A DNA stretch of 64,000 bases from Selenomonas sp. TAMA-11512 (lineage in GTDB: Bacteria > Bacillota > Negativicutes > Selenomonadales > Selenomonadaceae). Positions 62,168 through 64,000 of this stretch are shown piece by piece. The DNA lies in the NCBI RefSeq assembly GCF_037076525.1, contig NZ_AP029018.1, forward strand, positions 186,001 through 250,000, written 5' to 3'. The translations under genes were made by a program, and so were the position numbers. The notes beneath the pieces were generated by a model that ran no database searches, was not told the origin of the DNA, and saw only the letters and a program-made list of their open reading frames with translations. Position 1 is the first letter of the stretch. Each line of letters opens with the position of its first letter.

Positions 62168-62971
62168 ATGCAGGATCCGCGAGAAGAAGAAATTGTTTCT
62201 TGCCCCGTTATCCGGTTCAATGCCGCCGACAGACGATTTGTTCCCGATATCCGACAAACGTCCGTTGAGTGCGCGCTGGACATCTGCGTCAACGGCAAGT
62301 ACCACAGCACGTCGCTCTGCTCGCCCGGCCGGTATGAAGATCTCGTTGCGGGCATCCTTGCGCAGTGCGGTCTCGTGGCGGCAAAGAAGGACATCCTATC
62401 GATGAAGATCGACGAGGAAAAACACCGCGCGGATGTCATTGTTGTCGATGGGCAGTCGGCGTATGTCACGCAGAAGGGGCGCCATCTGACGCATGAGATC
62501 GTGGAGGAACTCCTGCACGCGGAGCCGCCGCTCTTCGCGTCGGAGGGAAGAGATCTCCGGATCCGCGGAACAAAGCTCCTTGCGGTCGTCGATCACCTCC
62601 TGTCGGAGCTCGCGGTGACGCATGAGGTCACGAACGGCGTCCACAGCGGGATCCTCTACGACCCGACGAAAGATGAGATTCTCACGTTTTGCGAGGACAT
62701 CGGGCGTCATAATGTCTTTGACAAGCTCTACGGCTGGGCGATTTTGAACGATATCAGCGTAGCGGACAAGATGATCGTGTTCTCCGGCCGGTGCTCGACA
62801 GAGATGATGATGAAGCTGGGCCGCATGGGGATCCCCGCGGTTGCGGCAAAATCGGTGCCGACGACGCTCTCCATCCGATTCGCCGAGAAGTTCGGCATCA
62901 CGCTCTGTGCCCGCATGCGGCCGGGAAGCGTCTGCGTTTACACGCATCCCTTCCGCGTTGTCGCGGACTGA
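62168..62971 (+). CDS. fdhD: Formate dehydrogenase accessory protein FdhD
   Basis: A 267-residue FdhD protein, which passes sulfur to the molybdenum or tungsten cofactor of formate dehydrogenase. C-terminal blocks are clear: VTNGVHSGILYD, EDIGRHNVFDKLYGWA, FSGRCSTEMMMKLGRMGIP and FGITLCARMRPGSV. The CxxC loop known from the E. coli protein is not seen in the expected middle region (about 105-135). The gene is 187 bases upstream of the dehydrogenase gene. The ribosome site GGGGAGG is rather far (11 bases) from the ATG. Confidence 0.9.
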   Translation: MQDPREEEIVSCPVIRFNAADRRFVPDIRQTSVECALDICVNGKYHSTSLCSPGRYEDLVAGILAQCGLVAAKKDILSMKIDEEKHRADVIVVDGQSAYVTQKGRHLTHEIVEELLHAEPPLFASEGRDLRIRGTKLLAVVDHLLSELAVTHEVTNGVHSGILYDPTKDEILTFCEDIGRHNVFDKLYGWAILNDISVADKMIVFSGRCSTEMMMKLGRMGIPAVAAKSVPTTLSIRFAEKFGITLCARMRPGSVCVYTHPFRVVAD

Positions 62972-62989
62972 CGACCGCATTTGAACGGA

Positions 62990-63110
62990 ATCGGCACGAA
63001 AGTCCCCTTGTCGGCTGCGCAGCCGTTCCCCGAGGTCGGGGAACGAGATCTCCTGCGGGGGCGCACATTACATTGAATAGAAGGCATCCCTGCCTTTCTA
63101 TATACATAGG
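62990..63110 (+). ncRNA. Structured leader upstream of the formate dehydrogenase gene
   Basis: Several strong helices follow each other: CGGCTGCGCAGCCG (63012-63025, perfect palindrome), GTTCCCCGA with TCGGGGAAC (63025-63044), GAGATCTC (63045-63052), possibly enclosed by CCCC (63004-63007) and GGGG (63057-63060), and then ATAGAAGGCA with TGCCTTTCTAT (about 63077-63101). No T run follows, so it is not a simple terminator. It may be a regulatory RNA; I cannot match it to a known molybdenum/tungsten cofactor riboswitch by eye. Confidence 0.4.
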
Positions 63111-63158
63111 GCGGGCAATTACCGCCATCCTTCTCTTTCTGTTAAAGGAGGAAATCTC

Positions 63159-64000
63159 ATGGATATGACGAGACGTGACTTTATCAAGGTCACAGGACTC
63201 GGCACGGTCGGCGCGGCTCTCGCAAGCTTCGGCGTCGATATGAAGCCTGCGAAGGCGGCTCTTCGCGAGTTCAAGCTGACGGGCGCGAAGGAGTTCACGA
63301 CGGTTTGTCATTTCTGCGCCTGCGGCTGCGGCCAGATCGGCTACGTTAAGAACGGTAAGCTCATCCAGCTGGAAGGCGCCGTCGACAACCCCGTCAACCG
63401 CGGCGGACTCTGTCCAAAGGGGCTCGGCTACGCGACGGTTCCGAATTCCGATCAGCGTCCGATGAAGCCACTCTATCGCGCTCCTTACTCCGACAAGTGG
63501 GAAGAAATCAGTTGGGAAGAGGCCATCGACAAGGCTGCCCGCGCTATGAAAAGAGCGCGCGACGAAGGCTGGAAGCAGACCGAGATGATCAACGGCGAGA
63601 CCGTCACTGTCAACCGCACCGACGCGCTCGGACTTCTCGGCGGTTCGCAGATCAACAACGAGGAGCTTTACCAGCTCGTCAAGATCGCTCGCGCCATGGG
63701 CATGTCCTACATCGACAACCAGACCCGTGTCTGTCATTCCTCGACGCCGCCGGCGCTCTCGGGGGCTTTCGGCCGCGGTGCCATGACGCACCATTTTGGC
63801 AGCTTCCACGACGCGAAGCTCATCTGGATTGAAGGCTCCAACATGGCGGAGTGTCATCCGCTCGGCATCAAGAATGTCATGGAGGCAAAGAAGAAGGGCG
63901 CCGTCATCGTCAACGTTGATATTCGCTTCACGCGCACGTCTAAGATTGCCGACCACTTTTTCCAGGTTCGTCCGGGCACGGATATCGCCTTCCTCGGCGG
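63159..64000 (+). CDS. fdhA: Formate dehydrogenase catalytic subunit, cysteine type (5' part, cut by window end)
   Basis: The first 280 residues of a molybdopterin oxidoreductase. A Tat signal (MDMTRRDFIKVTGLG) sends it across the membrane. A 4Fe-4S site follows with C50, C53, C57 and C85 (CHFCACGCG, then GGLCPKG). Residue 192, in NQTRVCHSSTP, is cysteine (codon TGT) where many formate dehydrogenases such as E. coli FdnG have selenocysteine at the equivalent place (RVUHGPT). AAAGGAGGA lies 6 bases before ATG 63159. Related enzymes with other substrates exist, but fdhD next door supports formate. Confidence 0.88.
   Translation, partial: MDMTRRDFIKVTGLGTVGAALASFGVDMKPAKAALREFKLTGAKEFTTVCHFCACGCGQIGYVKNGKLIQLEGAVDNPVNRGGLCPKGLGYATVPNSDQRPMKPLYRAPYSDKWEEISWEEAIDKAARAMKRARDEGWKQTEMINGETVTVNRTDALGLLGGSQINNEELYQLVKIARAMGMSYIDNQTRVCHSSTPPALSGAFGRGAMTHHFGSFHDAKLIWIEGSNMAECHPLGIKNVMEAKKKGAVIVNVDIRFTRTSKIADHFFQVRPGTDIAFLG

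Noticed and set aside
63012-63052. Selenocysteine tRNA gene near the formate dehydrogenase gene
   Set aside because: The hairpins do not form a tRNA cloverleaf, and the enzyme uses a cysteine codon.

Overview
The window looks like chromosomal DNA of an anaerobic Negativicutes bacterium, most likely Selenomonas or a close relative. This is inferred from the GC-rich codon use, strong Shine-Dalgarno sites and consensus sigma-A promoters of Firmicutes type, together with Tat-exported enzymes, Asp23, mannose-type PTS, chemoreceptors and a molybdenum/tungsten formate dehydrogenase. No 16S gene or other species marker is present, so the genus is a guess.

Region 1 (1-14340) is one long plus-strand operon for anaerobic allantoin use. 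In order it encodes allantoate amidohydrolase, ureidoglycolate dehydrogenase, two tandem allantoinase paralogues, an NCS1 permease, the three oxamic transcarbamylase genes (allH-, allF- and allG-like), a lactate-permease-family transporter, a 53-residue membrane protein, ureidoglycine aminohydrolase and carbamate kinase. Together these take allantoin to oxamate plus carbamoyl phosphate and yield ATP. A perfect 17-bp palindrome lies in the leader and a very long terminator closes the operon.

Region 2 (14390-38200) is mixed housekeeping and accessory DNA: a MntA-HepT toxin-antitoxin pair next to a broken nucleoside phosphorylase, cytidine deaminase, a PatB/MetB-type sulfur amino acid operon, TrkH, an MFS exporter, an ArsR regulator with a four-domain sulfur oxidoreductase, a molbindin, two Tat-exported metallophosphoesterases, a small alarmone synthetase, an OmpR-type two-component system, a MerR gene split by an IS630-family element, a PilZ protein, RarA, DeoC and tRNA-Pro.

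Region 3 (38260-42165) is the most unusual part. It is an array of tandem short units, each with a 23-codon membrane peptide gene on the minus strand and a convergent small RNA on the plus strand, both with near-consensus promoters. It has the architecture of type I toxin-antitoxin modules. Two units are intact, one is split by an IS3-family element, one is an orphan antitoxin half, and an IS481-family element marks the probable loss of another. The ribosome-binding site is paired with an upstream anti-SD, and this pairing covaries between units.

Region 4 (42194-64000) holds a MATE exporter, tRNA-Arg, Asp23, a TetR regulator, Lon protease, a chemoreceptor, a nearly exact 0.73-kb second copy of the 3' end of lon, an AAA/DUF4143 ATPase, a mannose-family PTS followed by a sugar-binding-protein / two-component-system / sugar-binding-protein operon, a second chemoreceptor, fdhD, a structured leader and the start of a cysteine-type formate dehydrogenase cut by the window edge. 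The molbindin gene, fdhD and the dehydrogenase point to molybdenum or tungsten enzyme use.
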